Part shown: positions 38,154 through 51,000 of the stretch, one piece after another
Numbering within the stretch: the first letter of the stretch is position 1
Layout: each line of letters starts with the position of its first letter
Assembly: GCF_000143535.2 (NCBI RefSeq)
Contig: NC_037316.1
Coordinates: forward strand, 2,418,001-2,482,000
Direction: 5' to 3'
Length of the DNA: 64,000 bases
DNA from: Botrytis cinerea B05.10
Lineage: Eukaryota; Ascomycota; Leotiomycetes; Helotiales; Sclerotiniaceae
Notes under the pieces: generated by a model
The model's input: only the letters and a program-made list of their open reading frames with translations
What the model was told of the DNA's origin: nothing
Databases searched by the model: none
Made by a program: the position numbers and the translations under genes

Positions 38154-38168
38154 GGGTGGGTGGGTGGG
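38154..38168 (+). repeat. (GGGT)n quadruplex motif
   Basis: Four GGG tracts separated by single T, a classical very stable parallel G-quadruplex pattern. Confidence 0.85.
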
Positions 38169-38555
38169 TGTATGATGTTGGCGGATTGGCGGGTCCAGGT
38201 TATGATGATTGTGATGATTTTAATGATTTTAATGCTTGGCTTGGCTTAGCGCGAGACGAATTGTCGTTAGTTCTTTTGATTTTTTCCATGGATTTTTTTA
38301 CCTCTGCTTGATTTTTTGTGCATGCATAGATGCTGATTTAGATTTGGATGCACCGATGCCCCAGTCTGCAATGGGCATAGGGAGGGAGCAAGAGACTCGC
38401 GAGACCGAGACAGAAGGAGGGGAGGGGGGTAAAGAGAGGGGGTGGGATCAAACGATTCTCAGCAACTGTTGAGTTTACAATAAACCTTGAATATAGCACC
38501 ATGGAATATAGTCCAATCAGGTAAAATGGCTGCAATCGTTTTCAATGCTGGTCTC

Positions 38556-38618
38556 TGGACGCTGGACGCTGGATGCTGGATGCTGGATGCTGGATGCTCG
38601 ACGCTTGACGCTTGACGC
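38556..38618 (+). repeat. 7-nt minisatellite, 9 units
   Basis: TGGACGC x2, TGGATGC x4, TCGACGC x1, TTGACGC x2: adjacent units are identical and variants are ordered along the array. Confidence 0.85.
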
Positions 38619-39200
38619 TTGAATCTGGTCATTTTCCTTTGTGGGGGGTTGAATTGGATATTGCAATTGGATACGGAGCTGCGAGCTTTGATTCTGCTGG
38701 CGTGGTGCACTGATCTCTGATACTTTCTTGGTCGAGGAGCAGAGAGTACTGAGGAGAACTTTCGAGCGCAGCGAGCTATGGGGGTTTGGGGGCTTGCCCC
38801 CATGAGTAGAGCAGAGCAGAGTAGAGCAGAGTAGAGAGTCGAGTCCGTCGATTATCCCCACGACCCAGACGAGCACGTATTACCATTTCCGGCTAACAAA
38901 GGCCAATATAAATAATATAAATAATATAAATAATCCTTCTCCTCCGTGCGGTATGCCACCTCTTCATTCGTCCAATTTGACTTTATCTCTCAGCAGCTTT
39001 GATATCTTGGCCATCATGTTATACTCCACTTAATCAACAATGCCTCCTCCGAGAAGGAAAATAGTACGAGTGCGGCAAGCGATGGATTCACGACCACTCT
39101 CAATCTCAACCTCAAACTCCTTCTGGCAATGAGGGCATTGTAGATCAGCGTGGGCCTTGGGCCCGTCTCTCAAACATTTGACGCCGACTAGACCTTTGGA

Positions 39201-39207
39201 GTAAGTA

Positions 39208-39243
<36 letters not shown>
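39201..39243 (+). repeat. AAGT then AAGC tetranucleotide run
   Basis: About four GTAA units switch to about seven GCAA units. Related runs occur at 42161-42184 (same strand) and at 41335-41358 and 43808-43840 (GCTT, opposite strand). Confidence 0.85.
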
Positions 39244-39583
39244 TTTTATCGCCCACGATTAAGTGGACCCCTCCCTCACCCATCAACAAATGCAATGGAC
39301 GATGTGTGAACTTCTATGTAATATGTATGTATGGACTGCGTATGTATGTGTATATGTATGTATGTATGTATGCTGCCTACATCAATTAATGTACGATGTA
39401 TGATTACCACAGTCCCCGTCCGTCCGTCCATTGTCCATCGTCCATGAACCCAACCTGACCCTCCCTACCCTACCCTACCCTGCCCTACCTACCCAAACAT
39501 ATCAAGAAACTCAGTCAGACGCAATCAAGTCCACCCACTCATCCCTCCCTCCCTCTCCCCCTCTCTCTCTCTCTCCCTCCATC

Positions 39584-39605
39584 CATCCATCCATCCATCC
39601 ATCCA
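39584..39605. repeat. CCAT tetranucleotide run
   Basis: Five to six CCAT units; a similar run with CCGT variants occurs at about 40093-40134. Confidence 0.85.
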
Positions 39606-41334
39606 ATCCTCACCCAAACCGCCAAAAACACAAGAAATAAAACCCTCAAAATTCATCGCCACAATCAATCCCTCCATTCCCTTCGCGTCCTCACCCCCAA
39701 ATCCCCACATCGAACAGAAACCTTATAGACACACAGAAGTATCTCTACCCAAACTACTGTATGAAAACCACTGTTCTGTCACTCACTCATTGGATCAACC
39801 TCATCCCTTTCCATGCGCGAAAGAGGATATCGCGACTCCATTCGAAGAGTTGGCAAAAAGAGGGGAAAGGACAGCCTGATGAAGTAGGGAGAAAGGGATC
39901 CATTCTCCATACCATACCACATTCATGATGCACATTTATGCCGCGTCAAATTTCTTCAAAAACTCTTTCTCTCTTCTCGCTTTGATTAGTTGGGAGATGG
40001 GGATTTCATTTCCATCTTGCTCTTCATCTGTCTGTCGACCCTTTCAAATGGCGTATGAACCGGTTCATCTAACTTTGTGATCTATCTCGTCGTCCATCCA
40101 TCCATCCATCCATCCATCCGTCCGTCCATCCATCGATTGAACAACACTTCTCATATTCCCATGGTTATCCACACACATCATCATATCATATCATCATATC
40201 GACCCTCCATTACAAATCAAGTAGTAATCACAACACCACAACCCATCCATCATCAGTCTCGGTCAACCCCAAAAGTCTCCGTCTCCATCTTCAAATCTCC
40301 AATCTCCAATCTCCAATCTCCAATCTCCAACCTCAAACCAACCTCCACTAAAATAACAAATGTCCCAAAAAAAACTATGAAACATACATACATACAATAC
40401 AATACATACTTTCCCACCCATTTCAACATTTCAACATCTATCCATCTATCCATCTATCCATCTATCCAAAACACAGACTTACATACTTGCATGCTGGCGT
40501 GTTTGCATATCGATTCTGTATGTATCGATATATCCCGCATGTACAATCTGTACAAAAACCACAGCCAAAACCAAAAGTAAAAATAAACTCTAGACCCGAG
40601 TCTGAAGAAGAAGAAAAAACAAACACAAAAACAAAAAAAACTAATACAAAAATACACAGTATGAACTGTAAAACCAGACCCGTTCCCCGTAAATTTTTGG
40701 AGAGTGAGAAAAGAAAAGAAAAGAAAAGAAAAGAATTGAATTGAATTGGATTGGATTGGAATTGTTTCTCTCACTTGCTCGCTGTCCTTGTTTCTGCGGT
40801 ATTCAGTCTTCAGGCCAGTAAGTATAACATGTTATTCGGATCGTATGGTATCCATAAAAATGAATGTAGAAAGGGTGTCGTATTTCGATTTCGAGTTCTC
40901 TCTCTTTGATTCTCTTTTCTTTTCTTTTTTCCTTTTTTCTCCTCCTCTCTTTTCTTACTCCTATACCCCGTCCCCCCCTCCAAACTTAACCTTCTCATTT
41001 AAGTAATACACTCCATCTATCTATCTATCCATCCATCCATCCATCTATCCACCTACCTACCTCTGCAAACTCCCCTCCCTCATCCCTCATCAGCTCACCC
41101 AGAAACAAACAAACAAGCAAGCAAACCCAGCACCCCCAAGCTTCCCTGTCCCATCCATCCCCAGCTCATGCATAGCTAGCAAATCCATCCTTGGTTTCGT
41201 ATCCCAGTGTGGCTTATTTTGTATTTCCCTTGCGCTTGGCGTTAAGAGGAGGGAGAGTGAGGATGGGTGTGCATATGGTTTGGTATAGACGGCGATATCA
41301 ACAGATTTTGAGGAGAGGGGAGGGGTGGTTTGCT

Positions 41335-41358
41335 GCTTGCTTGCTTGCTTGCTTGCTT
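41335..41358 (-). repeat. GCTT tetranucleotide run
   Basis: Six GCTT units, the reverse complement of the AAGC run at 39201-39243. Confidence 0.85.
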
Positions 41359-43806
41359 ATATGGTGTAATGGAACGGAACGTGATACGATACGATGTAAT
41401 GTGATGCGATATTTATCGAGGGGTAGCTGAGCTGAGCCGAGCTGGGAGCTGGTATATACATAAGCTCTCCATATGAATGAGCGGTTTCTAGACACAATGG
41501 ATTTGGGAATATGGATAGATGTTTGTATACAGCAACAGAAGTTCATATAAAGGAATAAATCAATACGCAAAAGATTCTTTCCTTTCTATAGCTAGATATT
41601 AGATATCGTTTGATATATCTATTTACACATATACATACATACATACATACTTATACTTATACCAAACCCCAACCCAAGAATCCCCCTCTCGCCAACTCTC
41701 CAACTCTCCATCGCTATCCACAGACCTTCTCCCCTCCCCTCTTCACTTCACAAATCTCCATTCACATACCCATCCTATCCTCATTGTCGATTTCCCAAGC
41801 TTCCCATCGCATTTCATTTCATTTCATTTCATTCCACCCCAAGCTTCCTTCCTAACTCTTCCTACCCATGCACCTCGCTCCTCAACTAAGCAAATACTAG
41901 GTAGGTAACGATGGATTAGACAGATCGATAGTGGATCCACCCATCGATTAAGCACTCTTTCCAAAGTCCCAACACAAACACAAGCGCGTGGATGGAATGG
42001 AATTGATAACTTTGGACGACAAGCTGATGGTTGCTCAGATAGATAGATAGATAGACGGATAGAGAGATTACGTGCGAACCTCACATTTCTGAGCTTCTGA
42101 ATCTGGAGAATGGAATGGAATAGAATAGTAATTGTTTATCTATCTATCTATCTATCCATCAGTAAGTAAGTAAGTAAGTAAGCAACCTGCCTAATTATCA
42201 CTATCACTATCACCATCATGAGTTATTATTTTTTATCCTTTTTTTCATCACGGGACCCGAGTATCTACCTGTTGTATCCAGGTATCCAGGTATCTAGGTA
42301 TCTATTTATACTCATTACCTTCCTAACGCAATCTGAACCCATATCCCAAATCCAATTCGGAAATTTCGGAGGAGGGAGTTGGAGGGTACTGGGTACTGGG
42401 TAGGTAAGAGGTAGGTAGCTAGATAGTAATGAAGAGAGAGAGAGAGTGTGTGTGTATGTGTGAGAGCTGGAGAAAACCAGAGAGGAAACCTCTAACGCGG
42501 AGGCGCGGGGAAGAGGGGCGGGATGGAATGGGAAATATGGATTTTGATATATATATGTATATATGTATGGATGTATATCTGCATGTATACACAATCAACC
42601 CCCCGTCCCCCCCCCCCTCGCTCCTCACCCCCCGGTAAATCATCACACACTCATATCATATACACCCATATGTGAGTGAATTATTATTTAATAGTAAACG
42701 CATCATCCACATCTAGAAAACAAGTCCCCCCTCCCCCCCCAAAAGAAACACATACAAAGGATACAAAGACCCACCATTATCGCGAATCTTCACGAATCTT
42801 CTCGCCGCTCTCGGCTCTCGGAGCCGCATTCGACAGTTTTATTTCTACTGCGTTCTACAACGTACTGAAATTGGGGTTCCGCAACTCGGGGTTTGCTCGA
42901 GAGTTGCGGTTTCGGGTGGTGTTTTGGTTTCGGTTCGGTCAAGTGCGGTGGATGTGGATATGGATGTGGATGCATGGCCGTGCTTGTAGTCACTGGTCGT
43001 ATGTATGTATGTATGTATGTACTCCGTACATTGTAGATTGTAGACTCTTCGGTGCTCGGTGATGGAGGTGGAGGTAGAGTGGAGGTTGAGGTGGTTCCCG
43101 TGGGTTTGAGATGGCTTGGATTTGGCTTTGCACGGGTATATTAGACGGAAAAGAGTTAGCTAGCTAGCGTATGAACCTCACACGCCTCATCCCCAGCCCC
43201 AGCCCCAACCCCGACCATGATCGTGACCAAGACCAAGACCAAGACCATGACCATGACCAAGATCAAACATTGATATATTGATACATACATACATACATAC
43301 ATGCAGACAGACTAACTAACTAACTTACACATACCTACCCCCTCCTTCTGACCCAATACCCACCCCCAGCAGAATACCCTCTCCCCGACTCCTTCCCTCA
43401 TCGCATCTCATCTCGTTTTTATAGTATACACCTATCCACGCCACTGTTAAATCCATACATCACACCTCCTTACCCTGCCTCCCTGCACACGGAATATCCA
43501 AGAAGCTTAATACTATCCGGAGCCCGGAAACATTCGCTTCTGCGAGCCAGTTTCATATTGCTAGGTCGTACTAGCACAACATCTTTCCATCACACCATCG
43601 CATAGCATAGCATAGCATAGCATGGCATGGCATAGCATGGCATATCACATCGTATCGTATCGTATCGGCATCGGCACGGATATGAGATGCCGTGATGGAT
43701 GAGTGTGGTAGGTAGGTATGCATGGTGTGGTATAGTATGATATGTAGTGTGAGAAAAAAAAAATGCGCCAAGATTTCGTGGTAGGCAGGCAGATAAAATT
43801 TTCCTG

Positions 43807-43807
<1 letters not shown>

Positions 43808-43840
<33 letters not shown>
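43808..43840 (-). repeat. GCTT tetranucleotide run
   Basis: Eight GCTT units, reverse complement of the AAGC run; followed by ACC, mirroring GGTAAGC on the other strand. Confidence 0.85.
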
Positions 43841-43841
<1 letters not shown>

Positions 43842-45000
43842 CTTTCCATTTTCGATTTTCGGCTTTCGATGGACAGTAACTATTGAAATTATGAAAATGT
43901 GAGATTTGTAAGCTCGAGATAGCTCGGTTTCCTTCTCCCGTTTGTTCACGTTTCAATATACTTACATATCGAACCTTGATCACTCATCTCCGAGATGATA
44001 TGGGATGGGATGGATGGGATGCAAATTCAATGGGAGGGGTTTGTTATCTTGAGTTTGGGCCCTGCTCTGCTATATGTGATGCGTGATATAGTTCCCGTTC
44101 ATTCGTAATCATGAAGCTCTGCCTGCCGACTCGACTGCCATTTATCTATCCCGTGTGCTGCGAGGAAGAGCTGCAGTATGTATGTGTGTCGGTAAGTCAT
44201 CGAAGCTGCCGTATGTACGATGTGATTGCGTAGGGATGTTCCCATACATGTACATTGTATTACGGCTATCTTCGATATAATTTTACATTTTCAAGAGAAA
44301 AATATGATACTTTTGATAGTAATAAGAGAGCTGGCCTGGATGGATGGATGGATGGATCGATTAATTGATTGATTGATTGATTGGTAAACGGAGCATGGAT
44401 TTCGTGAAATTCAATAGCTACCCTAGCTACCCTAGCTACCCATCAAGTTACGACTCTGTAATCTGTGATCACCTCACCCACCTCACCTCATCCCTCACTA
44501 TCTACCTACCTTGTATGTACTCTGGAACATCCATTTCCATTTGCATTTCCATATCTCCTCCCAGCCCAGCCCATAAATTCCCCAAGTCTACAAACATGCA
44601 AACGATACACAACCAACCCCCTGTACGGAGTATATCTCGATGCTCAAGCTGCTGTACTCTGGATTTCGCAATCTTCGTCTCCATTTTTTTTTTGATGCCG
44701 TGTATTTTATTGTAATGTCTCACTCAGCACAGTCCTTGCTTGGTGTTGTTAGCAGTCCCCATCTTTAGGCTTGCATTGGAAGTATGAGAGTAAGACATTT
44801 GGAGACGCTGAGACGAGATCGAAAGATAACCTCGCTCGTGAATTTTAGCAATTGCTGGGATGCTTAGTTTTTGATAGATATTAGGATGGTAGTAGAATGG
44901 TGTCAAGTGCACGAGTCACCATGACCTCACTTTGGGGGGGGGGTTGGTCACTGTCTTATATGTACTACATCGTGGACTATGGTCTTATGATTTGCGATGG

Positions 45001-48000
45001 CTGTTGTCAATTGTAACGCTGGATATCTAGGGAAGTAGCTTGGTTGACCTGAGCTTCCTTCAAAGATTGTCCATGCGCGGATTTCCGGACGGGCTGGCGG
45101 CTGGCTGGGAGCGGAAAAGCGTGATGTACCCAAAACAAAGTTTGCGCGATTTCGAGTCTCGAGATGAAGTTGCAAGGCATGGTCAGTTGTTTGTTTGTGC
45201 GTGCTTGTCCTGGCTTGTTTGATAAGGATGGATCGAGGATGATGGGTAGGTCAGCACTTTTGGACGGACGGGCAATGAGCATACGACGCTGCAATTTCGT
45301 TTCGGTTGCTTGGTTTTTGGAAGTTGGAATTTAGGGGTTGGAGTGGGTTGGAAGTTGGAAGAGGTGAGAGACAGATTCATCATTCAAAGTTTCAACGGGG
45401 GAGGAGTTTTTCTCCGAGAAAGTCTAAGACGACGGGAGTGGAGTGGAGTGGATGGAGAAGGATATGGAGAATCGAGATGGAGATGAAGAATTAATTATAG
45501 GAAAGATCATCGTGGGTATGATCAAAAAAAGAAAATGCACGGTTCAAGCAAATTGCTCTCATCGCGATGAGAATCCTCAACGGTATTGTTCTACCCCAAG
45601 TTCCCAACTTTCACACATACATACATATACATACATGCTCCGTACATACATATGAAACCTTGGTTACTTGGTATAGGTTTTGTGATCTGTGTACGCTGCG
45701 TTGCGTTGTGAATTTGCCTTTATGGCGGTGAGGTTAAAGAAGTGTTGGAAGCGCCTAGGTACGATGTTAAGCCTCTTTTTATTCTTATGTCTCAATCAAG
45801 TAGAATTTCTGGAAAACCTTGTGATCAGTTTGTGTGTATGAAGCTATCTGGAAGTATCAAGCCGTTCGTTCAATGGCTGGACATTGGATATAAAAATGTT
45901 TCTTCGGTTTCTTCTCTTCATATTTTCTCTCCTCCCTCCCTCTCTCCCTCCCTCTTTAAAATTACGAACAGACCAATCTCATCACTCCCTCAATCGATTC
46001 GCTCTAGACCTCTCGCAAGTCCCATAATAGAAATGATTGGCTAATTCTAGAATCCCATCCATATCTTTAGTCCTATCCAAATTCTCGCCTACTTCAGCAT
46101 ACGAGGACGTGCGATTTCCTTGATTTTTTTTTCTTTTTCTTTTCTCAGTGCATGGATTAGGATTGATTGGACATGGATGGCTGAGACTAGTTGGGATATA
46201 TGCAGTCAATGTTGGCCAGTGAGATCCCGACTTAGTCAAGGTGGAGTTATGGTGCATTCGTATCCTCGTAATAAATAAAAAATTATATCTCCAGTCAATT
46301 GTTACTTACTACATGTGGAAGGGAGGGAAAGATGGATGTTGCTAAGGATTAGATTGGAGAACATATAGGGATCTGATAAAGATAATGGCGATTTTGACAG
46401 CTTTAAAAAGAGAGTTTGATATAATTCAACTATCTGTATATCACGTTTAAATCGTCGTTCTTCAATCATCCTTCAAAAATTGATGAGGTGTCTAAAAGTT
46501 CCTAACCCCTGAAGCTTCGTTCAACGCCACAGGTACTTAGACGAAACGAGGATTGTGGGTGAGGCTTGTTCCAGGTGGTCAAGTCATGTCCGCCGGGTTC
46601 CGAGCTTCTCTTTCGATAACTTGTAGGTGGGGGTTTGGATATGAAGGAATTGAGAAAAATGATGTCATCCTCATCTTGTATCAAATCATCCAGTCAAATC
46701 GGTAAATGTCTACGATGTGTAACGATGAATCAGTTCATCGTGAAGTCCAAATATCAAAATTCGGTAGAAGTACCCTAGAGGGAAAATATCATGAACATGT
46801 GGGAAATTTTAGTTATTAGGTAGATCAGATCTTCAGGAGGTAGAGGAAGTTAATATCGATGTTTGATTTCTTTTCTTTTTCCTATGATTTTTGATGGGAA
46901 ACGGATACCCGATCTTACGGATCGACGGATAGGACAGGGAAAGAAGACACTCGGTTGAGTAATGATTGATCTTAGATTGGCGGTGATTTGTTGAAAGCCG
47001 TTCACTGATCTTCAAACATAATTGTAATAGTAATTGTAAATACATAAGGGAAGAATTCAAACGGGAAACGTCCCTGCCAAGGTCACAGCCGTGAATTAGC
47101 AAAAACTAGGTGGGAGGACCAAGTATTCGGGACTACCTATCCGTTTTTGCGTCGTGACTTAGAATGAGGGATGGAAATCTTTTTCCTAATTATTTAGAGA
47201 TATTGATACCAGTACCAGTTCGTTCTTTTGGTCGGGATCGGATCGACATTGCGACAGATACTAAGGGATTATAGTTATTGTTGATCTCTCCCCCTTACTT
47301 CAAGAATGTTTTCTTTCTGCTTCGTCAAGATTTGAGTTCTTGAAATTTGTATGTGTGTATGTTTGTTTGCTTGCACGTAGATAGCTACCAGTCACGGAAA
47401 TGTGTGTCACTTAAAGTTTTCTCAAACCCCGGGTTCTTCATTATCCGGATGGATGGGAGAAGGAAGTACCTTTCTCTATCTTCAAAGTAATCCAGCTTAT
47501 ATACAAACTGATGTCAATAGCCAGTGGTCAAAGTTGAAGATATCAAAATGAAGAGCGGAGAGTGGAGGGCCCCGAATTTTGAGTTTGTTTTTGATCGTTC
47601 TCTTGGCTACTCGGGGTGCTTTAGTACGAATGTAGACTGGATTTCCTTGAGACTAACAGAATTTTCAACATTGATTCTACTGGCTAGTAGCTGGTAGTAT
47701 TGCACACAACACCATTTTTGAGTAGCTGTCGATTAGTTATTCTTGGGCTTTGGCCTTTGTTCTATTCCAAGAACCGTCAGAGGGTACAAGTGGGCCACAA
47801 ATGTGTGTTCGGCTGGTTAGTTGAAGATAACGTGGGAAATAGGAGACGAAGATAAAGTAGCCTCAGCATTGATGAACACGGGAGTTACTATAGCATGGTT
47901 TTGGGCGTGGTTCAGAAACTATGGTGTTGTAATTACCACACACTCTCTGACTAAGTAATTGGCTATACGGATTGCTAATATTCACTTTTGTCTTATCAAT

Positions 48001-51000
48001 ACGTCAAACCAATCCAGAGACAGCTTTCTTCTTATCAATGTACTATCTGTCATACCGTTACTAGTGGCGAAGGGGGTTACCATCATACCGGTAGCATTGA
48101 GAAGTTAATCCTCACTAAACCATCACGAAAGTTGAGATCAACATTTAAAACATCATGACCCCCACGACAAAAGGCCGCGTCTTCAAACTCAAATTCTATT
48201 TTCTCTCACTGCCACTCCCCCAAGACACTACCCGTTTCAACTTTTGCATGAAGATGCGTTTTCCTCCTCTGGACTTGAAAGAAATACGTACCCCGCATTT
48301 TGGCTTCGATGTACCGGTCTTTGAGCTCAGACCCTAATTCACGTACATTCTCGGTATCATTCAAGCGCTCAATTTAGTATCTTAGCACCGAAAGTATATC
48401 TTTGTTGAATGAAGTTTAAATTCTCAATCGTGATTACTTTAATGGGAAACAATTTTGGGGGCATTGAAGATCATGGGATCTGTGGGAGGAGGAAGGAAGA
48501 TGGAAGAAGAAGAGGAATTATCTAGGTTGCCAGTTAATTTTACCCCGGATTTTGCGGTTAGAAACCGCCTGGTTAGGAGATAGCCGCCTTGTGGATCTCA
48601 GGATTGGTATTGTAGCCTTTTGGTGTTTGGGTCACGGAGTTGGCCACGGGTTCGAGGATGAGGGAAGGTTATGGGCTCGGAGGTATGATGTAGAGGGGTT
48701 AATGAAGGAGTGACGAGTCTACGGTACGGATCTTGACCTCCGGGAATGACGGGGGAGGCCACGATGACCTCTGGTCCGAGAAGCCTGAATGGTATTGTTG
48801 GGACTATATCAATGATTTTTGATATTCATACTTTTCACAAGATGCCAATCTTTGTTTCAATTACTTCATTGTTACTCTCAGAGTCTATAATACATACAGA
48901 GGCCGCAATTCATCGAGATTGACCATCGAATCTCCACACATGTTCGCCTAAGCGCCTCATGCACTAAATTTATATATTGTTCATCACCTGAAACCTGAAA
49001 CACTTATTATAGAACTGTGTTAGGTACGTATTTGCATTTACTCCGTAGCATCCGAGAATGGGAGTAGCGGAAAGTTAAGCGCCTTTATGAGAAAACAACG
49101 CAACTCTTCAGATCTAGAATCATCTAGAAATAAGCGATAAGTGGGATATCAAATGAAAGATCCTCAACCCGAAATTAGAGGAAGCGTGATGTGACTGCGA
49201 CAGACAACTTTGTTTTGAGCTTCTGCGCGGCGGAGAAGAAGCACGGCACGGGCTTGGTGAAGATTTGAGGTGCACTTGGGACCGGCCATAGGCAATGTGG
49301 AAGGACGGCCATGAGAAGGTCTTCCATGTCACGTTATCAAAATACGGTAGATGGTTCTTCGAAGCATAATCATAAGTTCAGAAATCTCTGACACTGGCAC
49401 TCATCCAAAATGATGTTGAAAAGAACACCTCTTTTTCATGCCAGGTCTCCATCGTTTGATCCCACATTCAATAACCATTCACGACTTGAATTCCGTTTCA
49501 ATATACATCACATCAAATTCATCCATCTATTGTACATACTAACAGGTACTATTGTTCCTCATACTGCGGAACATAGAATCACTCCGGGGCTGGCCGCATG
49601 CAGGCTGCGTCGGGGAATTTTCGTACACAAACACCACTCTTCATGGGTGGTTGTGTTGCCGCCTGCTGGTGGCCCGAGAACATTGCTCGTGGAAGGATTT
49701 CAAGCGTCTATTCTTGGCCTTGACCCACAATCGTATGAAAGATAAGTGATGAAACATATATGAAAGCTCAGCCTCACGATACAGAATAGGATGAAATAAA
49801 ATGATTTCAACAAATTTCTTGTGTGTGGGTTTGCGCGCGGGATACCAGGAGCGTGGGGTAGAATTAGAAACGTTAGCGATTATCTTTCGATAGAATGAGC
49901 CAATACGGAAGCGATTAGTGAGGTCTGTAGGTAGAGGTTGGGTTTGATGTTGATGTTGATTCTAAGATATCATCAACTCTCTCCTTTCAATTGCCAATCC
50001 TTATTTTATCTCGTATAGGTCAAACGATCTCTAGGGTGCTCTACCGGATAAAAGCTGACGTTTTTCTACGATATAGAGATGGAAGCGCAATTTAGACGAT
50101 CCTTAGAAGAATAGCTATATACAATGCACTTTATTGACGTGACCGCAGTGCATGGAGACATGTACGAGCTAACTGCAAGTCATACTTGTACATTATCCAT
50201 ACTTATCCAAAGTATGGTTTGTGTCATACCAAGGAAAGTACATCTTCACATTTTCAAGAATCTTCTAGTACATGCCAATCCAAACAATTAGATTACATGC
50301 AAGTTTGCCTACTCAATATCTTCTTCATGTTGTGTAACACACCATCTGCATTTCATCACCCTACTTACTAACCGTCTATAATCAAATTCAAACTCACATG
50401 TACTAATGCTATATCACGCGCCCGTGTAACACCAATAGCGTGACAAATCTGCATATGCAGTGGCAAATGCCCGATAGCTTTGTTATAGATGTATGTACGA
50501 CAAGACAAACGAATGCAACGAAGAGGCAAACGGAAAACAAGCCAAGAACAGTGAAAGCGCTCCCTCCCATTTCATACCTTGGTATCGGATTCTAAATTCG
50601 TCCTCACCGTTGCATTACTCGTACGATGATATGATGTGTCGTTTTTTTGCTTCGAGCAGCTTGCATACAACGGGCCATCTATCTGCATGCACATTGTAAA
50701 AAAAAAAATTGCTTCTCAATAGTTCGCATCTCATGTATGCAAAACCGGCGCAGATGGGAAAGAGATGCATTTGGAAGGAGATTTTGATAGGTAAATAATC
50801 GTTGAGAGGATACGGGATTATATCGGAAATATCTCGACACAGACTGGTTTTAGACGATCTAGACCTCGCGAACCCCGAATTTGGAAATGAGAGGGAGGAA
50901 AAAAAAGCTTGGTATGCTCCCGTCTCGTCCCGTTTGTTCGGTAAATTTAGGGGTTCGTTAGGTTTGATAGGTTATTGGTCTCTTGGCTTTCCCTATCTCT

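Larger units (their letters stand above)
36096..45000. other. Microsatellite-dense upstream spacer of the PP1-subunit gene
   Basis: About 9 kb without a recognisable gene. Tetranucleotide runs (GGAT/ATCC, GATA/TATC, AAGT, AAGC, ATGT) recur every few hundred bases. The plus strand is G-rich at about 37.4-38.2 kb, C-rich at about 39.4-40.4 kb, and mixed after. Open frames such as 40077-40580 are translations of the repeats. Confidence 0.6.

Noticed and set aside
39465..39490. CCCTA tandem run, telomere-like
   Set aside because: Pentamer CCCTA with variants, not the hexamer CCCTAA used by fungal telomeres.
40077..40580. 167-codon plus-strand frame
   Set aside because: Translation of CCAT, AATCTCC and CTATC microsatellites; Pro/Ser/His/Ile composition of simple repeats.
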